From contig NZ_JAAOIW010000019.1 in the NCBI RefSeq assembly GCF_011440305.1, forward strand, positions 1-64,000: a stretch of DNA of 64,000 nt. The letters run 5' to 3'. Positions within the stretch are counted from its first letter, which is position 1. Each line of letters starts with the position of its first letter. This DNA is from Paenibacillus agricola. Lineage in GTDB: Bacteria; Bacillota; Bacilli; Paenibacillales; NBRC-103111. This document shows, one piece after another, positions 26,454-35,598 of the stretch. The notes beneath the pieces are model-generated. The model had not been told where the DNA came from and searched no databases. It saw only the letters and a program-made list of their open reading frames with translations. The position numbers and the translations under genes are program-made.

Positions 26454-26795
26454 ATGAAAGCGAATGTTAGGAAAGAGAATCTTGTAATCGTTAATAGCAC
26501 ATTAGCCGCCACTTTAAAGCATTGGCAATCGATGTCGGGGGCAAAACAAGATGAGCTTGAAGCCGAATCTACAGCTAATGAATTTGAAGCCGCTTTTTAT
26601 ACGTATATTGACGCGGTCCGCGCTTGGATCCACGGGCTGGAGCCACAACCCCAGACATTGGAGGAAGCCTTAGAGCTGCCCTTGGTTCAACAAATGGTCG
26701 ACCAGCTGCCCACACCGTTATATTTGAATTTCGAAACGGAATTGGAGCTTATTATTGAACATAAAAACAGGGTCGATGATGAAAAATATGACTGA
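26454..26795 (+). CDS. Hypothetical acidic protein
   Basis: A 113-residue product from the ATG at 26454, which has GGAGG 8 bp upstream; the earlier ATG at 26439 overlaps that ribosome binding site. Mostly alpha-helical and acidic: LAATLKHWQSMSGAKQDELEAESTANEFEAAFYTYIDAVRAWIHGL and LELPLVQQMVDQLPTPLYLNFETELELIIEH. No membrane segment, and no family recognised. It shares a bidirectional terminator with the convergent clpB gene. Confidence 0.7.
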   Translation: MKANVRKENLVIVNSTLAATLKHWQSMSGAKQDELEAESTANEFEAAFYTYIDAVRAWIHGLEPQPQTLEEALELPLVQQMVDQLPTPLYLNFETELELIIEHKNRVDDEKYD

Positions 26796-26869
26796 ATGTA
26801 ATGACTGAATACAAGTAGCTATGCTCCTGTAACGACCAATCTGTATGGATGCTGGACGATACCCTGAAT

Positions 26870-26907
26870 GTAAAAAGTGGGAGCGATCCGTCGCCCCCAC
26901 TTTTTAC
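26870..26907. terminator. Bidirectional terminator between the hypothetical gene and clpB
   Basis: GTAAAAAGTGGG (26870-26881) pairs perfectly with CCCACTTTTTAC (26896-26907). Runs of A and T on either side suit termination in both directions. Confidence 0.9.
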
Positions 26908-26945
26908 CTATCCTTATTTAGTATTTTCTTCGCTTGGTAGCCCTC

Positions 26946-29573
26946 TTAGCCCATAGCCACAAAATCCTTCGCTTCGTTATCAATATTAAAAGCAAGCTCG
27001 CCATGATGCACGCCGATCAGGACACGGGAGCCGTCTAATAACGTGCCCCCTACAATTTCACGGGCAAGCTTCGTTTCGATAAAACGCTGGATGTAGCGCT
27101 TCAGCGGCCGCGCGCCATAGACAGCATCGTAGCCCTGGTGGGCGATATGCATACGGGCTTCTTCGGTTAGCTGAAGCTCAACACGCCGCTCCCCTAGCCG
27201 AGCCTCCAAGCCTTGCACCAGCTTGCCGACAATAAGCTGGACTTCCTTGACGGTGAGCGGCTTGAATAGCACCACATCGTCTAGGCGGTTCAGGAATTCC
27301 GGGCGGAAACGAGTACGCAGCTCAGCCATAATCATTTGCTCGGTCCGCGGCTTAATATTGCCGACCTCATCCATGCCCTCGATCAAAAACGTCGATCCAA
27401 TATTCGAGGTCAGAATCACAATCGTATTTTTGAAATCGACAAGCCGCCCTTGTGAATCCGTCAGCCGGCCATCATCGAGCAATTGGAGCAGTGTGTTAAA
27501 GACGTCAGGGTGCGCCTTCTCCACCTCGTCAAACAAGATGACGGAGTAAGGCTGCCGACGGACGGCTTCGGTTAATTGCCCACCTTGCTCATACCCGACA
27601 TATCCGGGAGGCGCGCCCAGCAGCCGTGATACGGAATGCTTCTCCATATATTCGGACATGTCGATCCGAATGATTTTTTCCTCGTCGTCGAACAACGCTT
27701 CGGCTAACGCTTTGGCCAGCTCCGTCTTGCCGACGCCAGTCGGCCCTAGGAACAGGAACGAACCGATCGGACGGTTCGGATCTTTAATGCCTGCGCGGGC
27801 GCGAAGCACAGCATCCGACACGAGCCGCACGGCCTCTTCCTGGCCGATGACCCGCTGGTGCAGCTCCTCCTCCAAGCGCAGCAGCTTCTCCCGTTCGCCT
27901 TCCACCAGGCGGCTTACGGGTATCCCCGTCCATCGCCCGACAATGCCGGCGATCTCCTCCTCCGTCACTTCCTCGCGCAGCAGCCGCGGATCCGTATCCG
28001 CACGGGCGAGGTCCTCCGCCTGCTTAAGGCGCTTCTCCAGCTCGGGAATCCGCCCATAGCTGAGCTCAGCGGATTTCTCTAGGTCGTAGCGGTCCTCCGC
28101 CTCCTGCAGCTCCAGCCTAGCTTGCTCCAGCTCCTTGCGCAGCGCTTGGATGCCTTGGATCGTTTCCTTCTCGTGGTCCCACTTCGCTTTTAACGTATTG
28201 TGGCGGTCCTTTAGCTCGGCAAGCTCCTTTTGCAGCACCTTCAGCCTGTCTTGGCTAGCCGCATCAGTTTCCTTACGGAGGGCAGCCTCCTCGATCTCCA
28301 GCTGCATCATCCGCCGTGTAACCTCATCAAGCTCCGTAGGCATCGAGTCGATCTCGGTGCGGATCATCGCACAGGCCTCATCGATCAAATCAATTGCTTT
28401 ATCCGGCAAAAAGCGGTCGGATATATAACGGTTGGACAACACGCCCGCCGCAACCAGTGCGTTATCGTGGATTTTCACGCCATGGTACAATTCGTAACGC
28501 TCCTTTAAGCCGCGCAGGATCGAAATTGTATCCTCAACATTGGGCTCGCTAACGAGCACCTGCTGGAAACGGCGCTCCAATGCGGGATCCTTTTCGATGT
28601 AGTTGCGGTATTCATCAAGCGTCGTCGCCCCTATACAATGCAGCTCACCGCGTGCCAGCATCGGCTTGAGCATATTGCCTGCATCCATAGCTCCCTCTGT
28701 TTTACCGGCGCCAACTATGGTATGCAGCTCATCGATGAACAACAGGATGCGCCCCTCGCTTGCGCTCACCTCATGCAGTACCGCCTTGAGGCGTTCCTCG
28801 AATTCACCGCGGTACTTCGCTCCGGCAATAAGGGAGCCCATATCCAGTGAAAAAATCGTTTTGTCCCGCAATCCATCGGGCACATCGCGTTTCACAATAC
28901 GGTGGGCAAGGCCTTCCACAATTGCGGTTTTCCCAACGCCGGGCTCGCCGATCAAGACGGGGTTGTTTTTGGTCTTTCTTGAGAGGATGCGGATCACGCG
29001 GCGAATTTCCGCGTCCCGTCCAATGACGGGATCCAACTTGCCTGCACGTACCTCGGCTACAAGGTCGCGGCCATACATGGCCAGCGCCTCGTAGGTCGCT
29101 TCGGGCTCCTGGCTGGTCACCCGTTGGTGGCCCCTCACCTCGGAGAGCGCCTTTAGCATCGCTTCACGCTTCACGCCCAAGGAGCGGAACAGGTCGCCGA
29201 CCTCCTGTTTGTCATCCAGAAGCGCTAACAGCAGGTGCTCGACAGACAAATAGTCGTCGCCTAGCTTCGTCGCTTCCTTCTCGGCATCGGCAATAACCCG
29301 GTTAAACCCCGGGGATAAATAAGCGCGGACGGTATCCGCTCCCGTGCCACCTACCTGCGGCTTCCGCGCCAGTTGCTCATCCAAACGGGTGCGCAGCGTA
29401 TTTATGGGCACATTCAGCTTTTGCAGCAGCCTGGGTGCCAGCCCTTCCTGTTGGTCGAGAAGCGCCCTCAATAAATGCAGCAGCCCGATTTCCTGGTGTT
29501 TGCGCGATACAGCAGCCTGCTGCGCCCCAACAATAGCGTCCTGCGTTTTTTGTGTAAAACGGTTGAAATCCAT
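26946..29573 (-). CDS. clpB: ATP-dependent disaggregase ClpB
   Basis: An 875-residue, full-length ClpB/Hsp104 protein. The N-terminal double-Clp_N domain (1-150) begins [21 protein letters not shown]1 Walker A is GEPGVGKT near 209-216, with Walker [11 protein letters not shown]. The long coiled-coil middle domain is around 400-520, which separates ClpB from ClpC/ClpA. NBD2 Walker A is [14 protein letters not shown]. It resolubilises aggregated proteins with DnaK/DnaJ. AGGGAGG precedes the ATG. The dnaJ-like gene lies 81 bp upstream on the same strand, and CtsR operators further upstream suggest heat-stress control of both. Confidence 0.97.
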   Translation of the reverse strand: MDFNRFTQKTQDAIVGAQQAAVSRKHQEIGLLHLLRALLDQQEGLAPRLLQKLNVPINTLRTRLDEQLARKPQVGGTGADTVRAYLSPGFNRVIADAEKEATKLGDDYLSVEHLLLALLDDKQEVGDLFRSLGVKREAMLKALSEVRGHQRVTSQEPEATYEALAMYGRDLVAEVRAGKLDPVIGRDAEIRRVIRILSRKTKNNPVLIGEPGVGKTAIVEGLAHRIVKRDVPDGLRDKTIFSLDMGSLIAGAKYRGEFEERLKAVLHEVSASEGRILLFIDELHTIVGAGKTEGAMDAGNMLKPMLARGELHCIGATTLDEYRNYIEKDPALERRFQQVLVSEPNVEDTISILRGLKERYELYHGVKIHDNALVAAGVLSNRYISDRFLPDKAIDLIDEACAMIRTEIDSMPTELDEVTRRMMQLEIEEAALRKETDAASQDRLKVLQKELAELKDRHNTLKAKWDHEKETIQGIQALRKELEQARLELQEAEDRYDLEKSAELSYGRIPELEKRLKQAEDLARADTDPRLLREEVTEEEIAGIVGRWTGIPVSRLVEGEREKLLRLEEELHQRVIGQEEAVRLVSDAVLRARAGIKDPNRPIGSFLFLGPTGVGKTELAKALAEALFDDEEKIIRIDMSEYMEKHSVSRLLGAPPGYVGYEQGGQLTEAVRRQPYSVILFDEVEKAHPDVFNTLLQLLDDGRLTDSQGRLVDFKNTIVILTSNIGSTFLIEGMDEVGNIKPRTEQMIMAELRTRFRPEFLNRLDDVVLFKPLTVKEVQLIVGKLVQGLEARLGERRVELQLTEEARMHIAHQGYDAVYGARPLKRYIQRFIETKLAREIVGGTLLDGSRVLIGVHHGELAFNIDNEAKDFVAMG

Positions 29574-29654
29574 GGTTCATTCCTCCCTAATATAAACTCC
29601 ATATTTAAGTTCCATTAATTTGTTTTATCATTCAATTTTTATTAATAAACTTCA

Positions 29655-30665
29655 TTAAGCTCCGTGAAATGTTGGTTCCATAGGGTATGCTTTAGCAAGC
29701 TCGCGGTACAGCTCTTGCTCCTTCTCGGTTATAGCCTGAGGCAGCTTCATATCGACTTCGACGAACAGATCGCCGAAGCTTCCATCTGGCTTGCGCAGCC
29801 CTTTGCCGGTTAAACGCAGCATATGCCCAGTGCCTCCAGCGGCGCCCATAGGCGGCACCTTCACATTAATTGTACTGCCGCCACGAAGCTTCAATTTAGC
29901 CTCCGTGCCTAATGCAGCATGCCAAGGAGCGATCTCCAAGGTCGCTGTTAAGTCATAGCCGGCCACCGTGAATACGGGATCGGGCTTCATCTTGATCGTA
30001 ACGTACAAATCCCCTTTACTGCCATCCCTATACGTGCGGCCCATTCCTTTTAATCGCAGCCGCTGTCCATCGATCACCGATGCCGGTATCGTCAGGCTCA
30101 GCTTTTTGTCCAGCACCAGCACGCTTACTTTGCCGCCGAGAACAATTTCCTCCAGCGTCAAATGAAGGGTTGCTTCCTCATCGGCTTGCTGTTCACGGGC
30201 GCCCCCGGCTCCGCCGCTGACATCTTCCTGCGAAAAAAAGCTATCCGCCTGTCCCGCACGCCCCCCAGCCCCGCCAAAAAATTGGTTAAACAAATCCCCA
30301 TAGTCCGCTTCCCCCGTCTGGTAACGGGTGCCTCCATAGGCGCCAGCCTGTCCCGCACGTGATCCCGCGCCGCCTCCATAAGCGTTGCCGTACCCTGCAC
30401 CTCCGAAATTGCCCGCTCCTCCATTGGCGCCTGCACCGCCTTCACGCCAGCGCTCTCCATATTGGTCATAGCTTGTCCGTGATTCATCATCATGCAGAAC
30501 CTCGTAGGCCTCCTGGGCTTCTTTAAAACGCGCCTCCGCCTCTGGGCTTTTATTGACATCAGGATGGAAAGCTTTCGCTTTCTTTTTATATGCCTTTTTA
30601 ATTTCATCTTTGGTAGCCTTGCGGTCTACACCCAAAACCTCGTAATGATCCTTCGTCTTTTTCAT
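29655..30665 (-). CDS. DnaJ C-terminal domain co-chaperone (CbpA/class B type)
   Basis: A 336-residue J-domain protein starting at the ATG at 30665 (GGGGTGAGG upstream; a TTG at 30683 is the other possibility). The J domain covers about 5-70 with the essential HPD at residues 34-36 (KAFHPDVNKS). A very Gly/Ala-rich linker follows (about 75-165). Two beta-sheet substrate-binding domains come next (LHLTLEEIVLGGKVSVLVLDKKLSLTIPASVIDGQRLRLKGMG, and GDLFVEVDMKLP). There is no CxxCxGxG zinc centre, so it is a class B co-chaperone, not the canonical DnaJ. It presumably works with DnaK and the adjacent ClpB in disaggregation. Confidence 0.92.
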   Translation of the reverse strand: MKKTKDHYEVLGVDRKATKDEIKKAYKKKAKAFHPDVNKSPEAEARFKEAQEAYEVLHDDESRTSYDQYGERWREGGAGANGGAGNFGGAGYGNAYGGGAGSRAGQAGAYGGTRYQTGEADYGDLFNQFFGGAGGRAGQADSFFSQEDVSGGAGGAREQQADEEATLHLTLEEIVLGGKVSVLVLDKKLSLTIPASVIDGQRLRLKGMGRTYRDGSKGDLYVTIKMKPDPVFTVAGYDLTATLEIAPWHAALGTEAKLKLRGGSTINVKVPPMGAAGGTGHMLRLTGKGLRKPDGSFGDLFVEVDMKLPQAITEKEQELYRELAKAYPMEPTFHGA

Positions 30666-30686
30666 ATTCCTCACCCCAATCAAATT

Positions 30687-30703
30687 GGTCAGAAAAGGTC
30701 AAA
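30687..30703 (+). promoter_or_regulatory. CtsR-type heptad pair close to the dnaJ-like start
   Basis: GGTCAGA-AAA-GGTCAAA at 30687-30703 matches the CtsR operator (RGTCAAA-NAN-RGTCAAA) with one mismatch. It lies about 20 bp before the dnaJ-like start on the opposite strand, where a bound repressor would block the promoter or the early transcript. Confidence 0.6.
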
Positions 30704-30719
30704 CTATCTTCATTAAAAA

Positions 30720-30758
30720 GAGCACCTTATAACGGTTATAGTAACCACTATCGTGCTC
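30720..30758. promoter_or_regulatory. 39-bp imperfect palindrome upstream of the dnaJ-like gene
   Basis: GAGCAC (30720-30725) and GTGCTC (30753-30758) bracket two inner half-sites, ATAACGGTTA and TAACCACTAT (8 of 10 complementary), around TAG. It lies between the two CtsR regions. It could be a second regulator's operator or a leader hairpin. Confidence 0.45.
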
Positions 30759-30891
30759 GGTATAGGAGAAAAGTTCAAGTTTTATTACCTATATTTAGTA
30801 TAAGCTTTTTCCACAGAAGATGCAAAATCAGTATTCGGCCATTTTGAGCGAAAATCTGGCATTTTTAAGCATATTATTCTAAAAAGCAAGC

Positions 30892-30931
30892 ACTGACCCT
30901 TTATTTGACCTTCTTTGACCTTTGATTGACC
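30892..30931 (-). promoter_or_regulatory. Tandem CtsR operator (four heptads) of the dnaJ-like/clpB operon
   Basis: On the minus strand the order is GGTCAAT (30925-30931), GGTCAAA (30914-30920), GGTCAAA (30904-30910) and GGTCAGT (30892-30898). The central pair, GGTCAAA-GAA-GGTCAAA, is a perfect CtsR site. The heptads lie 227 or more bp upstream of the dnaJ-like start, with AT-rich DNA immediately downstream suitable for a promoter. Confidence 0.82.
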
Positions 30932-30962
30932 CTTTACATCTTTAATCGCTTTTTGCGACTTA

Positions 30963-31406
30963 TTACGGCGTTAATTTCTGGATCTGGTTTAAAGCCTGCA
31001 TAATTTCTTGTATGGTTTGGATCATCGGCGAATTGGCGAGAGACGTGAAATCAAACGTATCCGTGTTTATCTTGGGCAAGTAGCCATTAATTTCCGCTAT
31101 GACCTTTTCGTTGTTGACTACAAGCTGCTTGTGGATTTCCTGGGCAAAAGCAGGTGCTTCCATAGCGTTAAATGCAGTAATTTTTGTCTTCATCGTTTCC
31201 AATTCCTTCAATAAAGAAGCTCTGGCCGCAGAATCCGTTACCGCTTGCTGAGCAAGCACGGGTATGTTTTGCGCAAATTGGGTAGCATTATTGATATAAG
31301 TCGTAGCTTCCTCCACGTAATTCAAGCTTTGGTTCACACTCGTTAGCAAGGAGCAGCCCGGCAGCAAGAAAATCGCAAGAGCCATAAATAATAATCGAAT
31401 CCTCAT
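30963..31406 (-). CDS. Small lipoprotein, DUF6376-like
   Basis: A 147-residue protein starting at the ATG at 31406 after AAGGGGG. The N-terminus MRIRLLFMALAIFLLPGC is a lipoprotein signal with lipobox LLPGC (Cys18). The mature part is helical (SLNYVEEATTYINNATQFAQNIPVLAQQAVTDSAARASLLKELETMKTKITAFNAMEAPAFAQEIHKQLVVNN), as in the DUF6376 family of Bacillales. Its function is unknown; it should be anchored on the outer face of the cell membrane. Confidence 0.82.
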   Translation of the reverse strand: MRIRLLFMALAIFLLPGCSLLTSVNQSLNYVEEATTYINNATQFAQNIPVLAQQAVTDSAARASLLKELETMKTKITAFNAMEAPAFAQEIHKQLVVNNEKVIAEINGYLPKINTDTFDFTSLANSPMIQTIQEIMQALNQIQKLTP

Positions 31407-31465
31407 TTTATTGTCCCCCTTTATCCATTTCACACTCTCTGTAATACTTGGTAGGTGGCCAGATG

Positions 31466-31492
31466 GTTTCAACTTTCGCAAATCCCGGGTCT
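31466..31492 (+). promoter_or_regulatory. Possible sigma-B promoter of the CsbD-like gene
   Basis: GTTTCA (31466-31471) and GGGTCT (31487-31492), spaced by 15 bp, resemble the sigma-B consensus GTTTAA / GGGTAT, about 75 bp upstream of the csbD-like start. csbD of Bacillus subtilis is a sigma-B general-stress gene, which makes the match plausible. Confidence 0.35.
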
Positions 31493-31566
31493 TTTTGGAC
31501 TTTGCTGTTTGGGATCGAGCCCATAAGGTTAATACTCAGTAACCTAATAAAAAGGAGATGTTGATA

Positions 31567-31746
31567 ATGAGCAACAATGGACTAAGCGATAAAATTAAAG
31601 GTAACGTTTCCAAAGCAAAAGGTGAAATTAAAGACCAAATTGGGAATGCCACAGATAACGCATCTCTTCAAGCTGAAGGGAAGCTCGATAAAGCTAAAGG
31701 TGCTATCCAGCACAAAATCGGTGAAATGAAAGATGGAGATAAGTAG
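31567..31746 (+). CDS. CsbD family stress protein
   Basis: A 59-residue product; ATG at 31567 with AAGGAG upstream. It reads SNNGLSDKIKGNVSKAKGEIKDQIGNATDNASLQAEGKLDKAKGAIQHKIGEMKDGDK, the repeating hydrophilic CsbD pattern (KGxxxxxKGxxKxxxGxxT ... GKxxxxxGxxQxxxG). These abundant small proteins accumulate in general stress; biochemical function is unknown. A strong terminator follows. Confidence 0.93.
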   Translation: MSNNGLSDKIKGNVSKAKGEIKDQIGNATDNASLQAEGKLDKAKGAIQHKIGEMKDGDK

Positions 31747-31806
31747 CCAGCTTTGGTAGATACTTAAGCCCTTTGTGGGAGAGCTACAGCAAGATCTAGC
31801 ATGCAA

Positions 31807-31844
31807 AAAAGAAGCGTCCTTCACCTTCATCGGACGCTTCTTTT
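31807..31844. terminator. Terminator between csbD-like and CYTH genes
   Basis: GAAGCGTCC (31811-31819) pairs with GGACGCTTC (31832-31840), flanked by A and T runs. It can serve both convergent genes. Confidence 0.9.
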
Positions 31845-31884
31845 CTCATCTCTGACAATGCCATTCCCTTTTGCTAACATTAGC

Positions 31885-32382
31885 TTAAGCCTTTGGCGTT
31901 TGCAGCTTCAGCCATAACGTCTTGTTGCGGAATTCCTCCTCTTGCCCCAGCTCTTTTCCGAACCAGCCCGGCACTTCGTAGTCGTTCGCAGACTCCACAT
32001 CGGGAAATTCCACTTCAACGACCACCAGATGGATTTGCTCGTATTCATCGATTTCCAGCACATACCCCTTGTGCTCCACCTTCGTACGCACCTTTTCCAA
32101 AGGCACAAGCCCTGACCCCGCTAGCAGTTGTTTGTATACATCCTCGGAAATGGAATATTCGATTTCTTCCCTTACCAGCCCGTGGCCGGATTTGAATGTA
32201 TGGGTATAATGGGATACCCCATCCTTATCTACAAGCTTGCGAACCCTAATTTCCTGATCCTTCGAAAATGCCAGGTAGGTCTGGTAAATGGTTTGTTTGG
32301 ACACAAAAGTAATTTCTTCTTGCTCCAACTCGGCACTCGGAAATGCTGGCAACAAAAACTTTTTTTCGATTTCAGTGCCCAT
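31885..32382 (-). CDS. CYTH-domain (triphosphate tunnel) protein
   Basis: A 165-residue protein with the family's ExExK signature at the start (GTEIEKKFLL). Other conserved segments are IYQTYLAF, EIRVRKL, YTHTFKSGHGLVREEIEYSIS and YVLEIDEYEQIHLVVVEVEF, which supply the acidic and basic residues lining the tunnel. CYTH proteins bind or hydrolyse inorganic triphosphate or nucleoside triphosphates; the substrate of this one is not defined. It is related to the YjbK group but shorter than usual. Confidence 0.9.
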   Translation of the reverse strand: MGTEIEKKFLLPAFPSAELEQEEITFVSKQTIYQTYLAFSKDQEIRVRKLVDKDGVSHYTHTFKSGHGLVREEIEYSISEDVYKQLLAGSGLVPLEKVRTKVEHKGYVLEIDEYEQIHLVVVEVEFPDVESANDYEVPGWFGKELGQEEEFRNKTLWLKLQTPKA

Positions 32383-32474
32383 GATTGGTTAGCTCCCTCT
32401 TTCCTTACTTATACTTATACTAAGATTATTGTATCATATTCTTCCAATAGTAGCAGTTCAAGTAGCTTGAGCCG

Positions 32475-33767
32475 TTAGTTGAGCAGCCATAGCCATCCAT
32501 ATAACGCCACAAGCGTGATCAGCAAGGTGGGAATCGTAAGCACGATGCCGATTTTAAAATACGTTCCCCATGTAATCCTTACTCCTTTATTCGCTAACAC
32601 ATGCAGCCATAAAAGGGTTGCCAAGGAACCAATCGGCGTTATTTTCGGACCCAGGTCCGACCCAATCACATTCGCATAAATCAACGCTTCACGGATGGCC
32701 CCCTCCGTTTGTGTACCTTGGATCGCCAAAGCATTGATCATCACCGTTGGCAGATTGTTCATCACAGACGACAATACCGCTGCGAGAAACCCCATCCCGA
32801 CGGTTGCTGCCAGCAAGCCCTGATCCGCCATCGCTTGAATAGCTCTACCTAGCTGGTCTGTTAATCCCACATTGCGAAGCCCATACACGACTACATACAT
32901 GCCTATGGAGAACAAGACGACTGCCCAAGGAGCATTTTTCACTACCTGTTTAATATTGATGGCAGGACTGCGGCGGGCGGCGATAACAAAGAATAACGCA
33001 ACGAGGCCTGCGATAATCGAAACCGGCACATGAATAAATTCGCTGACAAAATAACCAACCAAAAGTACAGCCAAAATAACCCAGGATAAGCGGAATAACC
33101 GGATATCTGTAATCGCCTCACGGGGCTCTTTAAGCTCTTGGACATTGTAATGCTTGGGAATGCTTTTCCGGAAATATACATAGAGCACGAAAGTACTTGC
33201 AAGCAATGCAAACAAGTTAGGCACAAGCATCCGGGTCGTATATTCCACAAACCCAATCCCAAAATAGTCCGCGGATACAATATTGACCAAATTACTGATC
33301 ACAAATGGCAAGGAGGTCGTATCGGCAATAAAACCGCTGGCCATAATAAACGGGAGCAGCATGCGGTCATCGAATTTCAGCGCCCGTACCATTGCAAGAA
33401 CGATAGGTGTCAAAATAAGCGCAGCGCCATCATTGGCGAATAAAGCCGCTACAACAGCCCCAAGCAGGATTACATAAATGAACATCGTCATTCCGTTGCC
33501 ATTGGCCAGCCTTGCCATATGAAGCGCAGCCCATTCAAACAACCCGATTTCATCCAAAATAAGCGAGAATAGAATGATGCCGACAAAGGCAAGCGTCGCA
33601 TTCCACACGATCAAGGTAACATCCACTACATCACCCAGGCTTACAACCCCGCATGCCAATGCCAATATAGCGCCAATCATCGCAGACCATCCAATGCTTA
33701 GGCCTCTAGGCTGCCAAATCACAAAAACTAACGTAATGATAAAAATAAGTGAAGCCACGTAAGCCAT
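32475..33767 (-). CDS. arsB: ArsB-type anion permease (arsenical pump membrane protein)
   Basis: A 430-residue multi-spanning protein (about 11 hydrophobic segments) of the ArsB/NhaD superfamily. Characteristic stretches are [73 protein letters not shown] and [28 protein letters not shown]. It probably exports arsenite or antimonite using the proton gradient. No arsR or arsC sits next to it in the same operon; the ArsR-family gene 1.1 kb upstream controls a dehydrogenase instead. The arsenite role therefore rests on family resemblance. Confidence 0.85.
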   Translation of the reverse strand: MAYVASLIFIITLVFVIWQPRGLSIGWSAMIGAILALACGVVSLGDVVDVTLIVWNATLAFVGIILFSLILDEIGLFEWAALHMARLANGNGMTMFIYVILLGAVVAALFANDGAALILTPIVLAMVRALKFDDRMLLPFIMASGFIADTTSLPFVISNLVNIVSADYFGIGFVEYTTRMLVPNLFALLASTFVLYVYFRKSIPKHYNVQELKEPREAITDIRLFRLSWVILAVLLVGYFVSEFIHVPVSIIAGLVALFFVIAARRSPAINIKQVVKNAPWAVVLFSIGMYVVVYGLRNVGLTDQLGRAIQAMADQGLLAATVGMGFLAAVLSSVMNNLPTVMINALAIQGTQTEGAIREALIYANVIGSDLGPKITPIGSLATLLWLHVLANKGVRITWGTYFKIGIVLTIPTLLITLVALYGWLWLLN

Positions 33768-33854
33768 AACATCCTCCTGGTGTCTTGCAAAAGTTCCCTA
33801 AGTATATCAAAAATTTTCAAAATCGAATACGACAAACATGCGCAAACGCCAAAT

Positions 33855-33892
33855 AAAAGCTGTTGCCTACATCTATTTAGGCAGCAGCTTCT
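33855..33892 (-). terminator. Terminator of the SDR gene
   Basis: AGCTGTTGCCT (33858-33868) pairs with AGGCAGCAGCT (33879-33889), allowing one G-U or mismatch. On the minus strand a T-rich tail follows. Confidence 0.7.
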
Positions 33893-33992
33893 TAAGCAGT
33901 CATTTAGGTTTTATTCTACACCGAAATCCGGTTTTCGTAATCGGGTAGTTAGAACTCGTTGAACTAACGTTACCTGCTTAAACTGATTATAA

Positions 33993-34787
33993 CTACTTGT
34001 TACCCAAGGCTGGTTGGAATATACGTTTAGCAAACTTTAAGACGGTACTCCGTGGAAGTAACCGTATAACCTGTGCCATGACATAATTGTTAAGACCAGC
34101 TATCATCATGCTGCGGTCTTTTTCAAGGGCCTTAAATGCCGCATCCACGACTTCAATAGGCTCCATGCGCTTTCCTTTCAAACTATCCGATCCAGAAGCA
34201 GCATGAAAAGAGCTCTTAGTCTCGCCAGGGCATAATGCCAGAATTTGCACTCCACTATCCCTATATTCGGCCCATATTGCTTCTGTAAAAGACAGGACAT
34301 AAGCTTTTGTAGCGCCATAGACAGCCATATAAGGAACAGGTTGAAAGGCAGTCATCGAAGCTACATTAATGATTATTCCTTTTTTTCTCTCAATCATAGG
34401 GCCAATGAATTTATGTGTTAATTCTGTTAAGGCGACTAAATTTAGCTGAATTTCTTGATTAACGCGGGATTGTGGTATTTTATCGAAACTACCCAGTGTG
34501 CCAAAGCCGGCGTTATTTATCAAAATATCAACTGATAATCCGAGAGTTGTAAGCCCCTCAGCTATTTTTTCAGTAGCGTTGGAAGCGGTAAGATCAATGG
34601 GAAGCGCTATAGCATTAATAGAATATGTATTTTGCAATTTCAGTGCAATTTGTTTGAGTTTCTCTTGAGAACGAGCAACTAAAATAAGGTTGCAACCTTT
34701 TTTAGCAAGCTCATGGGCAAAGACCTCACCTATACCGGATGATGCGCCAGTTACTAAAGCTGTTTTATGAGAGTAATTCCAAGTCAT
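33993..34787 (-). CDS. Short-chain dehydrogenase/reductase
   Basis: A 264-residue classical SDR. The nucleotide-binding motif is TGASSGIGEVFAHELA. The NNAG motif is in DILINNAGFGTLGSF, the catalytic Ser in INVASMTAFQ, and the Tyr-Lys pair in YMAVYGATKAYVLSFTEAI. It resembles the DltE/YqjQ-type group that lacks an obvious substrate. An ArsR-family regulator gene lies immediately upstream on the same strand. The promoter region of this gene carries a near copy of the regulator's own upstream palindrome, so it is probably under that repressor. Confidence 0.9.
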   Translation of the reverse strand: MTWNYSHKTALVTGASSGIGEVFAHELAKKGCNLILVARSQEKLKQIALKLQNTYSINAIALPIDLTASNATEKIAEGLTTLGLSVDILINNAGFGTLGSFDKIPQSRVNQEIQLNLVALTELTHKFIGPMIERKKGIIINVASMTAFQPVPYMAVYGATKAYVLSFTEAIWAEYRDSGVQILALCPGETKSSFHAASGSDSLKGKRMEPIEVVDAAFKALEKDRSMMIAGLNNYVMAQVIRLLPRSTVLKFAKRIFQPALGNK

Positions 34788-34821
34788 AATAAATCTCCTC
34801 CAATAATCTGAATGATCAAAA

Positions 34822-34837
34822 GATTAAACGCTTAATC
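34822..34837. promoter_or_regulatory. Palindromic operator upstream of the SDR gene
   Basis: GATTAA, ACGC, TTAATC forms a perfect 6+6 palindrome. It shares GATTAAAC and TTAAT with the site upstream of the ArsR-family gene (35292-35307), and the adjoining GATCAAA is also shared. Confidence 0.65.
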
Positions 34838-34891
34838 ATTATGCTCAAAAAAAGACTTTCTTCAGCTGTTCGCTCTAGAAAGTCATAAGTA

Positions 34892-35266
34892 CTATTCATA
34901 CGATTTAGCAGGATCATTTAATATATCTTCAGCCACACGAACGATTTTTTTGAGTTGTTCCACAACTGAGTTCTCAATCGTCAAACTATAATAAACTTCG
35001 GTTCGTTCCTTTGTAGAGCTCAAAATGCCTGCTTGTTTAAGAATTTTTAAATGATGTGATATTGCCGGTCTGGACAATGGCGATTGCTCGACAATCTGTG
35101 CAACGTTCATTCGTTTGGCTATCATAAACATCAATAGAATTTCCTGTCTTACAGGGTCAGCTAGTGCTTTAAAAATATCTGTTGCCTGACGTATTTCATT
35201 TATCAAAGCTTTCTTATTTTTCAGCAATTCACTTTCCTTTGTTTGGTCCAATTGAGAATTATCCAT
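34892..35266 (-). CDS. ArsR-family winged-helix repressor
   Basis: A 124-residue regulator with the ArsR-type HTH: ADPVRQEILLMFMIAKRMNVAQIVEQSPLSRPAISHHLKILKQAGILSSTKERTEVYYSL. The metal-binding ELCVCDL motif of true ArsR is replaced by MNVAQIV, so it likely senses something other than arsenite, or conformational changes without metal. It is upstream of, and co-oriented with, the SDR gene. A matching palindrome in each promoter suggests autoregulation plus control of the SDR. Confidence 0.88.
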   Translation of the reverse strand: MDNSQLDQTKESELLKNKKALINEIRQATDIFKALADPVRQEILLMFMIAKRMNVAQIVEQSPLSRPAISHHLKILKQAGILSSTKERTEVYYSLTIENSVVEQLKKIVRVAEDILNDPAKSYE

Positions 35267-35291
35267 AGCACCACCATCTTTAAGATCAAAT

Positions 35292-35307
35292 GATTAAACA
35301 TTTAATT
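35292..35307. promoter_or_regulatory. Palindromic operator upstream of the ArsR-family gene
   Basis: ATTAAA, CA, TTTAAT is a perfect palindrome about 25 bp upstream of the start. It matches the operator in front of the SDR gene over 20 of 23 bases, including the preceding GATCAAA. Confidence 0.65.
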
Positions 35308-35444
35308 ACTTATACATTATAAGGTGCTACTGCTTGCTTAGGCAAGGACTATTTCAAATTGGAACGACAATTAGAACACTTTATCGCAAGCGACAGTTTT
35401 GGTTTCGGGTCATCTAGTCAAAGAAGGAGTTTCTCATAGCCAAC

Positions 35445-35480
35445 AATTAGTTTACATAATAATTATTATGTAAACTAATT
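35445..35480. repeat. Palindromic dif-like element, copy 1
   Basis: A perfect 36-bp palindrome. The 28-bp core (35449-35476) consists of arm AGTTTACATAA, centre TAATTA, arm TTATGTAAACT. The right arm is identical to the right half of the Bacillus subtilis dif site. The centre differs from the other two copies (TATATA). Outer arms AATT/AATT are specific to this copy. Confidence 0.9.
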
Positions 35481-35598
35481 TAGAGGAGGTTGCTGCGATA
35501 TCCACATGGTTGACAAGGCCGAGAACGATCGTGTGTAGCAACTCGGTTGCCATACTCCATTTGTGCGGAGGTCATGGTTGGATATAAAAATTACTCTC

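Noticed and set aside
28603-29094. Ser/Thr/Arg-rich frame opposite clpB
   Set aside because: Composition is typical of an antisense shadow of a GC-rich gene; clpB is unambiguous.
34892-35266. ArsR-family gene as regulator of the arsB-like pump
   Set aside because: It lacks the arsenite-binding motif, its operator matches that of the SDR, and the pump gene carries no matching palindrome.
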